A stretch of DNA of 64,000 nucleotides from an uncultured Pseudomonadales bacterium (GTDB lineage: Bacteria > Pseudomonadota > Gammaproteobacteria > Pseudomonadales > Azotimanducaceae): the NCBI GenBank assembly GCA_937921865.1, contig CAKZWF010000065.1:1-64000 (forward strand), in the 5' to 3' direction. The notes beneath the pieces are model-generated. The model saw only the letters and a program-made list of their open reading frames with translations, made no database searches and was not told the origin of the DNA. The position numbers and the translations under genes are program-made. How positions within the stretch are numbered: the stretch's first letter is position 1; each line of letters opens with the position of its first letter. Shown here in pieces: positions 44,483 through 53,766 of the stretch.

Positions 44483-45040
44483 ATGGATAAACGAGACGCA
44501 TTGTTTGAAGCCTACAGCACCATTGTCGGTGAAGTGGATGATCTGGAGCGTCCTGGCGTTACCGGGACGCCAAAACGGGCGGCGGAGGCCATGCTGTTTC
44601 TGACCCGGGGGTATGACCAGAACCTCAAAGAAATCGTCAACAACGCCATTTTCCCCACCGACAATCGGGAAATGATCATTGTTCAAGACATCGAGCTGTA
44701 TTCCCTGTGTGAACATCATTTATTGCCGTTCATTGGACGTGCTCACGTGGGCTATATTCCCGACGGTCAGGTGCTGGGTCTGTCAAAGGTAGCGCGCATC
44801 GTTGATATGTTCGCCCGCCGGCTGCAGATTCAGGAGCAGCTCACTTTTCAGATTGCCAGCGCGCTCAAAGAGGTGACCGGGGCGAACGATATCGGCGTCA
44901 TAGTTGAAGCTCAGCATCTGTGCATGATGATGCGTGGTGTGGAAAAACAGAACTCGAAAATGAAGTCTTCGGCCATGCTCGGAGCGTTCGAACAGAATGC
45001 GGCCACCCGCGCAGAGTTTCTGAATCTGTTGGCGCGCTGA
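44483..45040 (+). CDS. folE: GTP cyclohydrolase I
   Basis: 185 residues. Converts GTP to 7,8-dihydroneopterin triphosphate, first step of folate/tetrahydrobiopterin synthesis. Zinc ligands are in [10 protein letters not shown] and the second Cys in [10 protein letters not shown]. Conserved [13 protein letters not shown] and A-R-R-L-Q-I-Q-E follow the family. Length is usual for bacterial FolE. ATG start after GGGAG. Confidence 0.95.
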   Translation: MDKRDALFEAYSTIVGEVDDLERPGVTGTPKRAAEAMLFLTRGYDQNLKEIVNNAIFPTDNREMIIVQDIELYSLCEHHLLPFIGRAHVGYIPDGQVLGLSKVARIVDMFARRLQIQEQLTFQIASALKEVTGANDIGVIVEAQHLCMMMRGVEKQNSKMKSSAMLGAFEQNAATRAEFLNLLAR

Positions 45041-45154
45041 GCTGGATTGCGGTCGGACAACTGCCCGTCTCGCCGCCTGGAATTTCATGATCACATCCAA
45101 GGTGACAGAGGTTGGGCGCATACGGATAATGGCGCGCCCCGAATGGACCCATAG

Positions 45155-46045
45155 ATGTTTAGAAATCTCCGTCTCTACCGCCTGCACAGCGACTGGCCGC
45201 AGCAGGAAGATGACCTTTCCCAGAAACTGCACAATGTTGAATTCAAACCCTGCGGGGCTTATGCCGAACGCAGCATGGGCTGGGAGGCCCCGGCTGGGGA
45301 GACTTCTCCGGCGCTATGCCGACGCGTTGCCGGCGCAGACCTGTTTCGACTGAGAACCCAATCCAGACTGTTGCCAACCTCGGCGATCAATGAGGCGATG
45401 GAAGAGCGCATCGAGGAGTTCCGGCAACGCACCCAGCGGGATCCCAGCCGCAAAGAAAAACGTGATCTGAAAGATGAAATCGAATCAGAGCTGCGGCCAC
45501 GGGCGCTATTGAAGTCCGATCGAACCTGGGGCTTCTACCTGCAATCGGAGCAGCTGATCGGTATTGATACAACATCGGAGCCGCAAGCAGAACGTTTTCT
45601 GGACCAGCTGCGGTCGTCGCTGGGCAGTCTGCAGGTGACACCGCTGGCTTTCAAAGAGCCGGTCAGCAAGCTGCTGCAGCAGATTTTTCTCGGTGGCGGG
45701 CCCACCAGCTTCCTCGCTGGCGAAGAGTGTCGAATGGTTGACCCCTCTGCCGGAACCGCTTCGGTCAACTGGCTTGGCATCGATCTCGGCGATCCGAGCA
45801 TACACAAGCATGTGAAAGATGGTTTGAAGATTGATCGGCTCGGTGTCGAGTTTGATGGGGTCATGAGTTGTGTCATCGGTCAGGATTCGGTCATTCGCAA
45901 GTTGAAATTTGGCGGCACAGACGTGATGGAAGATGAGGTCGACGAAGACCCGTTGGCCAACCTGGACGCTGAGTTCGTCCTCATCACCGGCATGGTGAAA
46001 CGTCTGGTCAGCGGTCTGAAGAAAGCGCTGGGCGGCTACGATTGA
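45155..46045 (+). CDS. rdgC: Recombination-associated protein RdgC
   Basis: 296 residues. RdgC forms a ring dimer on double-stranded DNA and limits RecA activity. The N-terminus M-F-R-N-L-R-L-Y-R-L and the R-T-Q-S-R-L-L-P-T-S-A-I-N segment are characteristic, as is the conserved central K-E-x-x-R-D-L-K-D-E region. A beta/gamma-proteobacterial marker. Single gene downstream of folE with a 114-bp gap. Confidence 0.93.
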   Translation: MFRNLRLYRLHSDWPQQEDDLSQKLHNVEFKPCGAYAERSMGWEAPAGETSPALCRRVAGADLFRLRTQSRLLPTSAINEAMEERIEEFRQRTQRDPSRKEKRDLKDEIESELRPRALLKSDRTWGFYLQSEQLIGIDTTSEPQAERFLDQLRSSLGSLQVTPLAFKEPVSKLLQQIFLGGGPTSFLAGEECRMVDPSAGTASVNWLGIDLGDPSIHKHVKDGLKIDRLGVEFDGVMSCVIGQDSVIRKLKFGGTDVMEDEVDEDPLANLDAEFVLITGMVKRLVSGLKKALGGYD

Positions 46046-46064
46046 ACACCGGGGAGATTGGCCG

Positions 46065-46613
46065 GTGCAACTGATTCACGCGGTCCTGGGGCTGCTGCTG
46101 GTCGTTCTGGGCTTGCTGATTGCCCTGATGGTGATTGATGAACCGGCATTTTCGACCGGCGCTGCGCACGGACTCTATGCCGGAATGAACGTTGGTGGTG
46201 ACGGCCTGGTCCGGCTGGGCAGTGCAACCTGGCTGATCGGCTGGCTGGGTGCGACGTCGATGCTGCTGATGGTGCTGCTCAGCGCTTTCGGTGTTCGAGC
46301 CGAGCGTCGCTCGGGTGTCTTCTGGGTGTTGATTGTAATCGCGGCAGCAGGCGCTGAATTTGTCTGGTGGTCCATGTATCTGGAATATCTGGCGTTTCTG
46401 CGCACCGGGGACGCCAACTTCGTACTGAGCTTTCCTGCGGCAACGTCCTGGATGCTTTACGGCGTCTGGCTTTCGGGAGCGGTACTGGCCCTGATCTACA
46501 TCTTCGGGTTCCGTCACTTTGTTTTCACCCATGCTGACGAAGCGGCATATGAAGCGCTGCGCGCTGACGCGGAAACGCCACGTCTACCGCCTGAGCAGCA
46601 CAAGACCCACTGA
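46065..46613 (+). CDS. Small four-helix membrane protein coupled to a sodium symporter
   Basis: 182 residues with a GTG start and GGGGAG 8 nt upstream. Four hydrophobic segments (about 2-25, 45-70, 80-100 and 120-145) and a polar C-terminal tail ending in K-T-H. No family recognised. Its stop overlaps the symporter ATG (ATGA), so it may be a helper subunit of that transporter, as seen for some SSS systems with small membrane partners. Confidence 0.65.
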   Translation: MQLIHAVLGLLLVVLGLLIALMVIDEPAFSTGAAHGLYAGMNVGGDGLVRLGSATWLIGWLGATSMLLMVLLSAFGVRAERRSGVFWVLIVIAAAGAEFVWWSMYLEYLAFLRTGDANFVLSFPAATSWMLYGVWLSGAVLALIYIFGFRHFVFTHADEAAYEALRADAETPRLPPEQHKTH

Positions 46614-48109
46614 TGGAAGCCTATCGCAACGAGATCACGATAGGTTTTGTCGCCGTCTACATGATTTTCTGCGTGGTCGTCGGTTTGTGGGCGATGCGTC
46701 GAACTCACAATGCCAGTGACTTTTTTATTGCCGGACGGGGACTTGGCCCGGTGGTGATCGCGTTGGCGGTGTTTTCAACCACACTGTCTGGATTCGGCTT
46801 TGTGGGCGGTCCTGGTCTGGTCTATTCGAGCGGCATGAGTTCGATGTGGATGGTGATCGTCGCGTCGTTCGGCTACGCGATGGGCTTTTTCCTTATTGCC
46901 AAACGCATCCGCATGATTGCCGGTGTGCGTAACTGCATTTCGCTGCCTGACGTAGTTGCCGCCCGTTATGACAGCAACTGGGTTCGAGGTCTGACCGCTG
47001 TCACTATTCTGCTGGGCGTGATGGGCTATCTGGCTACTCAGATACTGGCCATGGCGCTGGTGCTTCAGTCTGTACTTAACGCCACCGAGATGTTTGCGGG
47101 TGTCTCACTCGTGGCCTGTGTTGTGGTCTCTCTTGGTGTGCTGATCTTCTATAGCATCACTGGTGGTATTGTCGCTTCGGTCTACACCGATCTGGTGCAG
47201 GGTGCGATTATGGCAATCGCCGGGCTACTGATTCTGTTCACCGCATCATCGCTGTTTGACAACGGTCTGCAGACGGCAACTGAGATCATACTCAGCGATG
47301 ATGCCGAAGCCGCGATGCCTTATGGAACGCTGGGCGTGATCGCCGCAATTGGCTGGGGATTCGTCTTTGGTATCGGCTTGTCCGGCCAACCGCATCTGGT
47401 CACCAAGATGATGATGAACCGAAAAATTTCTGATAACCGTCTCATCTTTCCGATGAGTATGATTGGCTATGTCCTGGCCGCATTGCTGTGGTTTTCTGTT
47501 GGTATCAGTATGCGAGCGGCAGTTGTTGGTGGGGAGCTTATGCCGCTGGAGGCATCCGATGCTGCAGCCCCGGTATTTCTGGCGATATTCGCTAATCCTC
47601 TGCTGGCCGGTGTTGTGTTTGCTGCCCTGTTTGCCGCAATCATGTCCACGTCCGATGCGTTTCTGAACATCGGCACAGCAGCGGTGATACACGATCTGCC
47701 TCAGGCGTTGCGCGGTAAGAGTCTGGACAATGAGCTGTTCTGGTCCCGGGTCGGAATGCTGATTATCACGCTGGTGGCGGCAGCATTTGCGATGTACTCG
47801 TATTACGGTAACGATCGGCTGGTTGCGCTGCTGGGTGCGTTCGGCTGGGGAACGTTTGCCGCGGCCATTGTCCCGGTGCTGGCATTGGGGCTGAACTGGA
47901 AACGCGCCTCGGCCAAAGCTGCCGTGGTTGCTATTGTGTCCAGTCTGTTGATCAACTTTGGGGTGGAAATATTCTCTGTGCGGCTGCCTTTTGGTATCTC
48001 AGGGCCGTTTATTGCCCTGACTGTGTCGATGACGCTGTTTATCATCGTGTCGCTGTTGTCCCGGCCGCGTCAGCTTGCGCCGGACATTGACAGAATAATG
48101 GAGCTCTAG
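46613..48109 (+). CDS. Sodium:solute symporter (SSS family)
   Basis: 498 residues, about 13 membrane helices, LeuT-fold SSS transporter. Family hallmarks are the N-terminal D-F-F-I-A-G-R-G-L-G-P, the G-P-G-L-V-Y-S segment, and I-S-L-P-D-V-V-A-A-R-Y before helix 3. Helix 8 region I-M-S-T-S-D-A-F-L-N holds the Na2 Ser/Thr. The substrate (carboxylate, amino acid or sugar) is not inferable. Confidence 0.88.
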   Translation: MEAYRNEITIGFVAVYMIFCVVVGLWAMRRTHNASDFFIAGRGLGPVVIALAVFSTTLSGFGFVGGPGLVYSSGMSSMWMVIVASFGYAMGFFLIAKRIRMIAGVRNCISLPDVVAARYDSNWVRGLTAVTILLGVMGYLATQILAMALVLQSVLNATEMFAGVSLVACVVVSLGVLIFYSITGGIVASVYTDLVQGAIMAIAGLLILFTASSLFDNGLQTATEIILSDDAEAAMPYGTLGVIAAIGWGFVFGIGLSGQPHLVTKMMMNRKISDNRLIFPMSMIGYVLAALLWFSVGISMRAAVVGGELMPLEASDAAAPVFLAIFANPLLAGVVFAALFAAIMSTSDAFLNIGTAAVIHDLPQALRGKSLDNELFWSRVGMLIITLVAAAFAMYSYYGNDRLVALLGAFGWGTFAAAIVPVLALGLNWKRASAKAAVVAIVSSLLINFGVEIFSVRLPFGISGPFIALTVSMTLFIIVSLLSRPRQLAPDIDRIMEL

Positions 48110-48152
48110 CGCCAGGCAGGGCAGGCGGTGCAGGGGAAAGAAAAGGAAAGCC

Positions 48153-49523
48153 ATGACTCAGTCGCAGTTCAAAGATCAGGGTGGAGTCTCCACAACGGAT
48201 CCTTCGCCGCCGCTGCGATGGATCAGCTCGAAGTTCATGACCCGGATGGCGGATCTGCGCCGGCGTGACAAAGCGCGTGAAAAAGCCGAGCGGAATCGAG
48301 CGAAATCCGGATTGCGGCACTGTGTCGAGTATTTTCATCAGGTCGAAGATGCCTATTCGCAGCTGGCAGTGCAGCTGCTGCCGGAACTTGCGCGTCGTTA
48401 TGACGTGGACATCGTCTGTCACCTGGCGCGCGGTCCCTCCGGGAAAAATGCTCCGGAACCTGCTCTGCTGCTGGATCTTGCCCGCTCTGATGCGGCTGCG
48501 ATTGCCCCTCACTATGGGCTGCAGTTCCCGGATCACACGGTGGCGCCGGAGGATGACATGGTGCGAAAGTCCCGACGGATTCTGGCCAACGCACCTTTTG
48601 AAAAGCTGATTGAGCGGATACCCGCAGTGGGAAATGCGCTGTTTTGCGGGGATGCTGACAGGCTTGCTGAACTCGCCGGGCAATGGGGTGAGGCCAGTCC
48701 CGAAGCAACGACCCAGGTACTCGATCAGGGCAGTGCGCGCCGGACGGAATTGGGGCATTACTCGGGCGCGATGTTTTTTTATGGCGGAGAGTGGTACTGG
48801 GGCGTTGATCGTTTTTACCATCTGGAAAAGCGACTTGCCGCACTCGGTGTTCGTCAGCCGGATCAGCAGATGATTGCGCCGCGGCCTGAGATTGAACACG
48901 GCCCGAAAACAGACAACGGCACCCTGACCCTGGAATTCTATCCGTCGCTGCGCAGTCCTTATACCTCAGTGATATTTGATGCGACGCTGGCGCTCGCGCG
49001 TAAGACCGGCATCAATCTGGCGGTCCGTCCGGTGCTGCCGATGGTAATGCGCGGGGTGCCCGCGACCAGACAGAAGGGCCAGTACATCATGTCCGATGCA
49101 GCGCGTGAGGCGGATGCGCTTGGCCTTTCCTGGGGCAATATCTACGATCCGATCGGCAATCCGGTGCGTCGCGCTTATTCACTCTATCCCTGGGCGGTCA
49201 CTCAGGGTGCCGGCAATGAGTTGCTGGGGAATTTCCTCAATGCAGCCTTTCGAGAAGGCATTAATACCAATAGCAAACGTGGACTGCGGCTGGTGGTTGA
49301 ATCTGCCGGTTTATCCTGGGCGCAGGCACAGACCCAGCTGGCTGATCCGGGCTGGGAAGCTCTGATCGAATCCAACCGTCTGGCAATGTACGAGTTTGGC
49401 TGCTGGGGAGTGCCAAGCTATCGACTGTTGGGTGCCGCAGGAGAGACAGTGTTTGCATCCTGGGGGCAGGATCGGCTGTGGCTGGTAGCCCGGGAGATAC
49501 AGCGCGTTATTGCGCAGGCCTGA
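48153..49523 (+). CDS. Double DsbA-fold (HCCA isomerase-like) protein
   Basis: 456 residues. Two thioredoxin-like DsbA/2-hydroxychromene-2-carboxylate-isomerase-type domains in tandem: roughly 55-240 (F-H-Q-V-E-D-A-Y-S-Q-L) and 255-456 (S-L-R-S-P-Y-T-S-V-I-F-D). The second holds the family segment R-P-V-L-P-M-V-M-R-G-V and the end F-G-C-W-G-V-P-S-Y (cis-Pro loop). No C-x2-C is present, which favours a glutathione-type isomerase or a binding role over disulfide exchange. It overlaps the convergent methyltransferase gene by 17 bp. Confidence 0.78.
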   Translation: MTQSQFKDQGGVSTTDPSPPLRWISSKFMTRMADLRRRDKAREKAERNRAKSGLRHCVEYFHQVEDAYSQLAVQLLPELARRYDVDIVCHLARGPSGKNAPEPALLLDLARSDAAAIAPHYGLQFPDHTVAPEDDMVRKSRRILANAPFEKLIERIPAVGNALFCGDADRLAELAGQWGEASPEATTQVLDQGSARRTELGHYSGAMFFYGGEWYWGVDRFYHLEKRLAALGVRQPDQQMIAPRPEIEHGPKTDNGTLTLEFYPSLRSPYTSVIFDATLALARKTGINLAVRPVLPMVMRGVPATRQKGQYIMSDAAREADALGLSWGNIYDPIGNPVRRAYSLYPWAVTQGAGNELLGNFLNAAFREGINTNSKRGLRLVVESAGLSWAQAQTQLADPGWEALIESNRLAMYEFGCWGVPSYRLLGAAGETVFASWGQDRLWLVAREIQRVIAQA

Positions 49524-50328
49524 CTGATCTGGCTTCTGATCGGGGTTTGTAAAAACGCAGCACAAAGCGCGACGTTGCGCCGCGGATTGCAGGATCGAAG
49601 ACTGAAACTGATCGATCGTCAGCCGGGTTGTACAGAATGCTGGTGCTGGCATCGAAGACCAGACCGCGCGCGGCAATGTCAGTAATTGCATAGTCGGCTT
49701 CGATTCGGTGCAGTGTCGGGGCGAACGCGCTGCCGCTGCCACGGGGCGCGTCATGATCAACAACCAGCAGTACACCCTCAGGTTTCAGGACACGGGCAAT
49801 CATCTGAAATACCTGATCGGCGGAAACTTCCCAGCCATTATTTTCATAGTAGAGATCGTGGTAGACGAGATTCATCAGCACCAGATCAACACTGTTGCTG
49901 GCGAGCATGATATCGCCGATTTCCCTGACAAAAGGCTCGACGTTGGGTAACCGGCCATCACGAAGCCGCCGGATGGCTTTCAGCTGCAGGCCGATGTAGC
50001 CCTGATTGTTGTGCATGTAGACATGACCATTGGGACCAACCACACCGGCGATGATCTCGCTGTAGTAGCCATCACCTGACAGCAGATCGAGCACTTTCAT
50101 GTCGGCATTCAGGCCGGCGAAATTCAGCACTTCAGCGGGACGACTGGTCAGGTCGCGACGTCGGTCGGCAGGGCTGCGATCGCTGTCCGCGAGCAGTGCG
50201 GCCAGCTGATCAGGCGCGCTGGACTGTGCAGCCTGCCCAGACCCAGCGCAGCCAATCCACCAGCTGATTGCCAGCAGTTGTCCGATCATCCTCAGGTTGA
50301 TGCGCGCCATGCGCCATTGACTGATCAC
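49507..50328 (-). CDS. Exported SAM-dependent methyltransferase-like protein
   Basis: 273 residues with a signal peptide (L-L-A-I-S-W-W-I-G-C-A-G-S-G-Q-A-A), possibly a lipoprotein through that Cys. A class I methyltransferase core follows: V-L-D-L-L-S-G-D-G-Y-Y-S-E, V-D-L-V-L-M-N and P-E-G-V-L-L-V-V-D-H. This matches the known family of predicted exported methyltransferases in Proteobacteria. Whether SAM reaches the periplasm is unclear. Not obviously linked to neighbours. Confidence 0.78.
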   Translation of the reverse strand: MISQWRMARINLRMIGQLLAISWWIGCAGSGQAAQSSAPDQLAALLADSDRSPADRRRDLTSRPAEVLNFAGLNADMKVLDLLSGDGYYSEIIAGVVGPNGHVYMHNNQGYIGLQLKAIRRLRDGRLPNVEPFVREIGDIMLASNSVDLVLMNLVYHDLYYENNGWEVSADQVFQMIARVLKPEGVLLVVDHDAPRGSGSAFAPTLHRIEADYAITDIAARGLVFDASTSILYNPADDRSVSVFDPAIRGATSRFVLRFYKPRSEARSVRPAQ

Positions 50329-50337
50329 GGTGTGGTG

Positions 50338-51357
50338 TTACAGGCGCTCGATGACCGCGTCGGCAAATTCTTCGGTGCTCAGGGTGCCGCCAAGATCGCC
50401 GGTCTTTGCCCCATCAGTCAGCGCCAGGTCGTAGGCACTCTTGATTCGATCGGCAACGTCATGGTGGGCGTTGTGGCTGTCGGTTTCGGCCAGGTAGTTC
50501 AGCATCATTACCGCAGACATCAGCAGCGCCAGCGGATTAGCAATGCCTTTTCCGGCGATGTCCGGTGCAGAGCCGTGGACGGCTTCGAATATCGCCTCGT
50601 TGTCGCCGAAGTTGGCTCCCGGAACCATGCCCAGGCCGCCAACCAGACCCGCACACAGATCGCTGACGACATCTCCGTACAGATTTTCCAGCAGCAGCAT
50701 GTCGAACTGGGCGGGATCCTGAACCAGGCGCATGCAGCCGGCGTCAATAATCGCAGTCTCGTAGTCGATGTTCGGGTAGTCGCGCTTGTGGGTAGTGTCC
50801 GCGGCACGCAGAAACATACCGTCGGTCATTTTCATGATGTTGGCTTTATGAAACACCGTGATCTTTTTTCGCTGGCGCACGGTGGCGTACCTGAACGCCC
50901 ATCTGGCGATGCGTTGACAGCCGACTTCGGTGGCCACCTTCATGCTCATCACAACGCCGGGTGTGACTTCATTCTCTACCCCGCTGTACAGCCCCTCGGT
51001 GTTCTCCCGAATGATGATGAGGTCAACATTGTCGAACCGGGTTTTCACACCGGGCAGATTGCGTACTGGTCTTACTGCGGCATAGAGTGTGAACTGTTTG
51101 CGCATCTGCACGTTGACGGAGGAGAAACCCTCACCTACCGGGGTAGTACAGGGTCCCTTGAGCGCAACCTTGTGGTGGTTGATGGCTTCAATGGTGGCTT
51201 CCGGCAGGACGTCATCGCCATCTTCTAAGGCGGCAAGTCCGGCTTCGCAATGCTCCCACTCGAGTTCAGCGCCAGCCGCGTCGAGAATACGGACCACCGC
51301 GTCAGTAATTTCCGGGCCGATTCCATCACCGGGAATAAGTACAACTTTGCGCATCAA
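50338..51357 (-). CDS. Isocitrate/isopropylmalate dehydrogenase family, NAD-type isocitrate dehydrogenase-like
   Basis: 339 residues. Beta-decarboxylating dehydrogenase: start I-P-G-D-G-I-G-P-E-I, substrate loop S-V-N-V-Q-M-R-K, R-E-N-T-E-G-L-Y-S-G, catalytic K in V-F-H-K-A-N-I-M-K, metal Asp in Y-G-D-V-V-S-D-L, G-G-L-G-M-V-P-G and E-A-V-H-G-S-A-P-D-I-A-G. The S-V-N and R-E-N-T-E patterns point to an NAD-dependent isocitrate dehydrogenase rather than LeuB. Homoisocitrate dehydrogenase is an alternative. Confidence 0.85.
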   Translation of the reverse strand: MMRKVVLIPGDGIGPEITDAVVRILDAAGAELEWEHCEAGLAALEDGDDVLPEATIEAINHHKVALKGPCTTPVGEGFSSVNVQMRKQFTLYAAVRPVRNLPGVKTRFDNVDLIIIRENTEGLYSGVENEVTPGVVMSMKVATEVGCQRIARWAFRYATVRQRKKITVFHKANIMKMTDGMFLRAADTTHKRDYPNIDYETAIIDAGCMRLVQDPAQFDMLLLENLYGDVVSDLCAGLVGGLGMVPGANFGDNEAIFEAVHGSAPDIAGKGIANPLALLMSAVMMLNYLAETDSHNAHHDVADRIKSAYDLALTDGAKTGDLGGTLSTEEFADAVIERL

Positions 51358-51430
51358 GGCTCTTGTCTGATCGTGAATTACAGCGCATCTAAGCCTATTA
51401 TGCGCGTAGAAACAATTCGGGGAATTGCGG

Positions 51431-52204
51431 ATGAAATGGCATGAACCAGTAGCTGGATTTAACTATGACACCGCAACGGTGGTCATCAGCAGCCACTTCC
51501 AGCGCGAGAAACTGGCAGCCTGTGGTCTGGATACACAGACGTTTCAGGGCGCCGCGGACCCGTCATTTTTTATCGGCGAAGCGATTCACGCCGGGGTCAA
51601 CAGCGGCATCAGCGCGGAAGGCAACGTCAACATGCTGCAGACGCTGACCCAGCATCGACCGGCGATGCTGGATGAACCGCTGACTGTACGGGGTCAGATC
51701 ACGGCGGTTACTGAGGTGCCACGGGGCAGAACCATTGATACCGAGGTGGTATTCGAATCGGCGACCGGGGAGCGGGTGATCACTGCCAACCGCCGTTCGT
51801 TAAAACCTGATCCGGATAAAACGGGGGCACGCGGGGCAGGCGATCGGCCGGCACCCGTGGTGACCGACCTGGCGCAGCTGCGGGTGGTGGCCGAACATAC
51901 CCTGACCCCTGAAATCGTCAAGGCCTACAGCCGTGAAGGCAACAGCATTCATTACGATCTTGAAGCCGCCCGGGCAGCCGGCTTCAGGGCACCGCTGATC
52001 GGCGGTGGGATGGGTGTGCATTACCTGCTCGCGCACCTGTGGCAGGCTCACTGTCCGGTTGAACTCGATCTGGATATCTACTTTCGTCGGCCGATATTCT
52101 GGGATGAAAGTTTTGTGGTTGCGGTAGCGCCGGGAACCGATGCGATCTGTATTGCCAAAGATGGCAAGGTCGCAACTGAGGCCCGGATCAAAACTCTGGC
52201 TTGA
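51431..52204 (+). CDS. Double-hotdog MaoC-like dehydratase
   Basis: 257 residues from the ATG at 51431 with GGGG about 10 nt upstream; a TTG two codons earlier is an alternative start. The N-terminal hotdog is degenerate. The C-terminal hotdog carries the hydratase motif as S-I-H-Y-D-L-E-A-A-R-A-A-G-F followed by P-L-I-G-G-G-M, so hydration/dehydration of an enoyl- or hydroxyacyl-CoA is plausible. It is divergent from the dehydrogenase gene, with 73 bp between starts. Confidence 0.75.
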   Translation: MKWHEPVAGFNYDTATVVISSHFQREKLAACGLDTQTFQGAADPSFFIGEAIHAGVNSGISAEGNVNMLQTLTQHRPAMLDEPLTVRGQITAVTEVPRGRTIDTEVVFESATGERVITANRRSLKPDPDKTGARGAGDRPAPVVTDLAQLRVVAEHTLTPEIVKAYSREGNSIHYDLEAARAAGFRAPLIGGGMGVHYLLAHLWQAHCPVELDLDIYFRRPIFWDESFVVAVAPGTDAICIAKDGKVATEARIKTLA

Positions 52205-52261
52205 GCTCTGTGTGCTGCGGCGCTGAACTCCCTGATCCTTATCTGTGCTACCTGGCATTGA

Positions 52262-52297
52262 ACATTCCCAGGAATATAGATATATTCCTGGGAATGT
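52262..52297. promoter_or_regulatory. 36-bp palindrome, probable operator
   Basis: Two perfect 16-bp arms (52262-52277 and 52282-52297) around AGAT. Each arm itself contains a smaller palindrome, TTCCCAGGAA and TTCCTGGGAA, so two protein dimers could bind side by side. It lies 33 bp upstream of the lipoprotein ATG. The MarR-type regulator is the second gene of this unit, so autoregulation is likely. It could also fold as a transcript hairpin. Confidence 0.7.
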
Positions 52298-52329
52298 AAA
52301 ATATTGGGCGTTTACGTCGGAGGATCGAT

Positions 52330-52797
52330 ATGAAGCACGTCTGGATTGCCCTGTTGCTGTTTAGCGCTGGTTGCAGCGGTCCTGTTGGCCCGATACCTGG
52401 TGGCAAACTGGATGGTCCGGTTATCACGGAATTTGCTGACTGGTCATTTGCGTCGACGGCCGAACAGATACAGCTGGAGACCATTGGTGCTGATGGTGCG
52501 GCGCATTCTGTGAACGTCTGGTCCGGGGTGGTTGATGGTCGTCTGTTCATACCAACCTCGCTGGTGCAGGGCGCGGAAAATCCTGCTGAGCGCGAGTGGG
52601 TTAAAAATGCTCTGCAACACCCCGGAGTTCGTGTGCGGATTGATGGCAGGCTCTTCGCCGGCACTGCCCAGCGGGTCTCAGACGAGGAGTACAGCGAGGG
52701 TGTGAAGCAACATATTCTCGACAAGTATGCATCCGAGGCTGGCGCCCGATCTGCACAAGCCTGGGTGTTTGAGATTGACCCGAGCAGTTTGAATTGA
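52330..52797 (+). CDS. Small putative lipoprotein, split-barrel-like
   Basis: 155 residues, ATG with GGAGG 7 nt upstream. Lipoprotein signal (W-I-A-L-L-L-F-S-A-G-C). The rest, with R-L-F-I-P-T-S-L-V-Q-G and V-R-V-R-I-D-G-R-L-F-A-G-T-A, resembles FMN-binding split-barrel or DUF385-like proteins, but the cofactor residues are not certain. Its stop overlaps the TTG start of the MarR gene (TTGA), and it is likely under its control. Confidence 0.6.
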   Translation: MKHVWIALLLFSAGCSGPVGPIPGGKLDGPVITEFADWSFASTAEQIQLETIGADGAAHSVNVWSGVVDGRLFIPTSLVQGAENPAEREWVKNALQHPGVRVRIDGRLFAGTAQRVSDEEYSEGVKQHILDKYASEAGARSAQAWVFEIDPSSLN

Positions 52798-53261
52798 CAG
52801 GAAACAACAAGCGCGCTGTTAACAGGCTTCCCGAAGAGGATATTCTGATCTGGATTGGTGTTGTTGCGCAGCTGAACAGAACGAGATCAAACAGGTTGCT
52901 AGCCGACACCAGTCTGCCGTATCCCTTATTCGTGCTGCTCCGACATTTTTGCCACGACCCGGAGCGGAAATGGACCGTCACCCAGCTGACCAGTGCATTC
53001 GAAACCGGGCAGTCCGGGATGACCAAGAAAGTGCAGAAACTTCTTGCTGCCAAGCTGTTGAAACAGACTGCAGACAGCGAAGACGGGCGGATTAAGTGGT
53101 TTTCGATCAGTCCGCTCGGGCTGGAGACTGTGGAAGCTTCAAGTGCAGCGCTGCGTAAAGATATCCTGGAGGCATTCTCAGTCTGGTCTGCAGATGAGAT
53201 TGCACAAGCTCATGATCTGCTGTTCCGCCTGAAAACACACATGGACGATAACCGGCACTAA
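52794..53261 (+). CDS. MarR-family transcriptional regulator
   Basis: 155 residues, winged helix of MarR type. Helix-turn-helix region W-T-V-T-Q-L-T-S-A-F and recognition helix G-Q-S-G-M-T-K-K-V-Q-K-L, wing with D-S-E-D-G-R-I-K-W-F. The N- and C-terminal helices form the dimer. TTG start within the previous gene's stop. I infer it binds the palindrome upstream of its operon. Confidence 0.8.
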   Translation: MTGNNKRAVNRLPEEDILIWIGVVAQLNRTRSNRLLADTSLPYPLFVLLRHFCHDPERKWTVTQLTSAFETGQSGMTKKVQKLLAAKLLKQTADSEDGRIKWFSISPLGLETVEASSAALRKDILEAFSVWSADEIAQAHDLLFRLKTHMDDNRH

Positions 53262-53367
53262 CGCATCGACAGGGTTCAGGGTGCTGTGTCCGCTGCGGAG
53301 CCGTGATTGACTGCATTCTTGGAAGCTGTAGCGTTGAGGCATCACAAACAGCTGATGGGATGGCTCG

Positions 53368-53766
53368 ATGGCGTTCGGAGAATGCAATTGCGGTGCGGTG
53401 ACCTTCGAGATCGACGCAGAGCTTTCGGATGTGTTCGTCTGTCACTGTTCGATCTGCCGGCGATCTACCGGCGGCAATGGCATTGCGGTGATTGTCATCG
53501 ACAACAACACCTTTCGATGGCTCAGCGGCGAAGATCAGATTGCGACCTGGAAGAAACCCGGCGCAGACTGGCAGACCTGGTTCTGCCGAATCTGTGGATC
53601 TTCTTTACCTGGATTGAACGATGCATCGCGAATGTTTGTGCCCGCAGGTTTGATATCACAGGGTGGCGAATCGCTCACGGTAAAACACCACATCTGGGTT
53701 GATTCAAAAGCCGTGTGGGACGAAATCGGTAACTCAGGGCAACAGCACCCGGAAGCGTTCAAGTGA
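53368..53766 (+). CDS. GFA/CENP-V-domain zinc protein
   Basis: 132 residues, glutathione-dependent formaldehyde-activating enzyme (Gfa) fold. Zinc ligands: G-E-C-N-C-G, C-H-C-S-I-C and F-C-R-I-C-G-S, the full set for the two zinc sites. The broad family includes S-(hydroxymethyl)glutathione-related and many uncharacterised members. Its stop overlaps the following gene (GTGA). Confidence 0.87.
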   Translation: MAFGECNCGAVTFEIDAELSDVFVCHCSICRRSTGGNGIAVIVIDNNTFRWLSGEDQIATWKKPGADWQTWFCRICGSSLPGLNDASRMFVPAGLISQGGESLTVKHHIWVDSKAVWDEIGNSGQQHPEAFK

